From NCBI GenBank assembly GCA_007132225.1, contig SLPB01000135.1, forward strand, positions 1-41,062: a DNA stretch of 41,062 nucleotides. The letters run 5' to 3'. The translations under genes and the position numbers were made by a program. This DNA is from Bacteroidales bacterium. GTDB taxonomy: Bacteria > Bacteroidota > Bacteroidia > Bacteroidales > PUMT01. Position 1 is the stretch's first letter. Each line of letters begins with the position of its first letter. Shown here one piece after another: positions 39,556 through 41,062 of this stretch. Under the pieces are notes generated by a model. The model was not told the origin of the DNA. It worked only from the letters and a program-made list of their open reading frames with translations, and did not search any database.

Positions 39556-41028
39556 ATGATTACAAGAACTAATTACACAATACAGCAAAGCCCGCATTTT
39601 GAAATTCTTTCTGAAAATCAAAAAGAACGGATCTATAACGGCATGATGCGCACCTTACAGTATACAGGGGCAAATGTACATCATGAGAAAGCAAGGGAAC
39701 TATTCAAAAAAGCCGGATGTAAAATAGACGGGATACGGGTTTATTTTCCACCGGAAGTGATTTTAAATGCCTTATCCACCGTACCTGTTATCACCGAAGT
39801 TTTCCCATGGGACGGTGATGATTCTAAGAAAATCATTATTGAGAAAAAAAGGAGTTATTTCGGACCGGGACCCACGCCCCCAAACTTCATTGATACAGAA
39901 ACCCTTGAACGCAGGAAATACCTGAGAAAAGACGCAACGACAGTTGCCCGGGTCTGTGATGCGCTGCCCAATATAGGCTATGTGCAATCTCTGGGATCTA
40001 TCAGTGATGTCACCAACGGACTGGCTGATGTTTATGAATTTGCCGATATGATACGAAACACTACAACTCCCATAATGAGCTGGTCATTCACAAAAGAGGG
40101 CTGCCGCGATATTCACCGGATGGGTATTGCAATGGCAGGAAGTGAAGAAGAATTCAAGCAAAGGCCAAACTACATTTTTTACGGGGAACCAATCTCCCCT
40201 CTGGTAAGTGATTTTAATGCCATTGACAAATGTATGTATTGCGCGGAGAACAGGATACCCCAGGTATACAGTCCCTGTGCCATAGGTGGCGGTACCGTAC
40301 CGGCCTCGCATGCAGGCCAGCTGGTCGTGGCTCTTTCAGAATCGATGGTGGGCGTGATTGCCTCTCAACTGATAAATCCCGGGACCTGCATTATCATTGG
40401 CGGCGTCCAGTCAATACTGGATATGCGTTATTCCGTTTACTCATACGGAGCCCCGGAACTCAGCCTGCTAAGTGCAGCAATGACCGAGATGGTTCACTAT
40501 TGCAACTTGCCGATGTATTCAACCTCAGGATGTACAGACACAAAGAAGATGGATATGCAATCAGCCATGGAGGCATGTCTATCCATCAATGCTGCCATGA
40601 TGAGCGGGGCAAATTTCGTGCATGATAACGGGTATACAGAATCGGGTCTGACCGGCGATATTTTTCAGACGGTTATGGATGATGAACTGATCAGCATGGC
40701 ACGTGTCATTGAAAGAGGTGTAGAGGTAAACGAAGAAACACTTGCCGTTGATCAGATACACAATGTCGGGCCGGGCGGCCACTATCTCTATGAAGAACAT
40801 ACCATGAAGCATTTCAGAAATCACTGGATGCCCACGCTAATGGACAGGAACAGTTATGAAAGCTGGGAGGAACAAGGTAAAAAAACCATGAAAGACAGGA
40901 TAATTGAAAAAACAAGAGAACTGATTGAAACCCATGAAGGACCAATAAACAAAGTTTCCGCAAAAGCCAGCAAGGAGATAGAGAAAATACTTGAGCAGGC
41001 AGAAGAAAGGCAACAAAAGGGAAGTTAA
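39556..41028 (+). CDS. MttB-family corrinoid methyltransferase (no pyrrolysine), copy 2
   Basis: 490 residues, a tandem paralogue of the gene before it; both share the ILDMxYSxYSYGAPELSL and SxGCTDxK blocks and a GANxxHDxGY segment, but overall similarity is moderate, so they may differ in substrate or work as a pair. Early blocks are YFGPGPTPPNFIDTETLERR and ATTVARVCDALPNIGYVQS; later ones are YGEPISPLVSDF and YSTSGCTDTKKMDMQSAMEA. No in-frame TAG interrupts it. It starts 66 bases after copy 1 on the same strand. After its stop only 34 bases remain in the window, so the operon may continue (for example with a methyl-THF acceptor or corrinoid activase). Confidence 0.93.
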   Translation: MITRTNYTIQQSPHFEILSENQKERIYNGMMRTLQYTGANVHHEKARELFKKAGCKIDGIRVYFPPEVILNALSTVPVITEVFPWDGDDSKKIIIEKKRSYFGPGPTPPNFIDTETLERRKYLRKDATTVARVCDALPNIGYVQSLGSISDVTNGLADVYEFADMIRNTTTPIMSWSFTKEGCRDIHRMGIAMAGSEEEFKQRPNYIFYGEPISPLVSDFNAIDKCMYCAENRIPQVYSPCAIGGGTVPASHAGQLVVALSESMVGVIASQLINPGTCIIIGGVQSILDMRYSVYSYGAPELSLLSAAMTEMVHYCNLPMYSTSGCTDTKKMDMQSAMEACLSINAAMMSGANFVHDNGYTESGLTGDIFQTVMDDELISMARVIERGVEVNEETLAVDQIHNVGPGGHYLYEEHTMKHFRNHWMPTLMDRNSYESWEEQGKKTMKDRIIEKTRELIETHEGPINKVSAKASKEIEKILEQAEERQQKGS

Positions 41029-41062
41029 CTGTACCCTAATCAACCTGATTTAAATGTATGAA

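Noticed and set aside
38041-41028. Pyrrolysine-containing MttB
   Set aside because: Both frames run to normal length with no in-frame TAG, so they are non-pyrrolysine members.

Overview
The window looks like a chromosomal segment from a Bacteroidota bacterium, probably an anaerobic or sediment-type Bacteroidales/Marinilabiliales relative; this is inferred from sequence features, not from a database search. Supporting features are moderate GC, Bacteroidota-type promoters (TAnnTTTG at -7) ahead of several genes, Gfo/Idh/MocA proteins with twin-arginine leaders, a FISUMP-domain protein, a GH92 mannosidase, a PL8 lyase, SPW-repeat and AsmA-like proteins, and lipoproteins with Bacteroidota-style leaders. 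No rRNA, tRNA, CRISPR, transposase or phage gene was seen.

Layout. 1-3.5 kb: the start of a CheB/CheR-type protein, a small sensorless histidine kinase, an AraC regulator and a ferritin-like protein. 3.5-8.4 kb, all on the minus strand: a rhodanese-type sulfurtransferase and an EgtD-type histidine methyltransferase that together look like the anaerobic ergothioneine pair EanB/EanA, then a frameshifted SDR remnant, a MerA-like flavin disulfide oxidoreductase and an alpha/beta hydrolase. 8.8-20 kb: carbohydrate and envelope genes (PL8 lyase, SDR, SPW protein, a DUF1080-like/PHP fusion lipoprotein, a lipase-like hydrolase, a TIG/kelch lipoprotein, GH92). 20.3-22.2 kb: a FISUMP protein and a Gfo/Idh/MocA oxidoreductase.

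22.3-25.3 kb is the most interesting part. A clear TPP riboswitch, with its own promoter and a downstream terminator, precedes three tightly coupled genes: a SAM methyltransferase, an AIR-synthase/HypE-like ATP-grasping protein and a ThiE-like barrel that has lost the residues expected of thiamin phosphate synthase. A Trm112-like zinc protein, a possible methyltransferase partner, follows beyond a hairpin. None of the canonical thiamin genes (thiC, thiG, thiH, thiD) is present, so this may be an uncharacterised thiamin-linked pathway.

25.4-31.9 kb: an AsmA-like envelope protein with a small lipoprotein, a purple-acid-phosphatase-like enzyme and a second Gfo/Idh/MocA protein. 32-41 kb: one-carbon metabolism. 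Full-length cobalamin-dependent methionine synthase (MetH) and MetF are followed by a corrinoid protein (MtbC type) and two tandem MttB-family methyltransferases without pyrrolysine. The likely flow is methyl groups from an unknown quaternary amine or similar substrate, through MttB to the corrinoid protein, and then into the folate/methionine pool. The acceptor methyltransferase and the corrinoid activase are not in the window.
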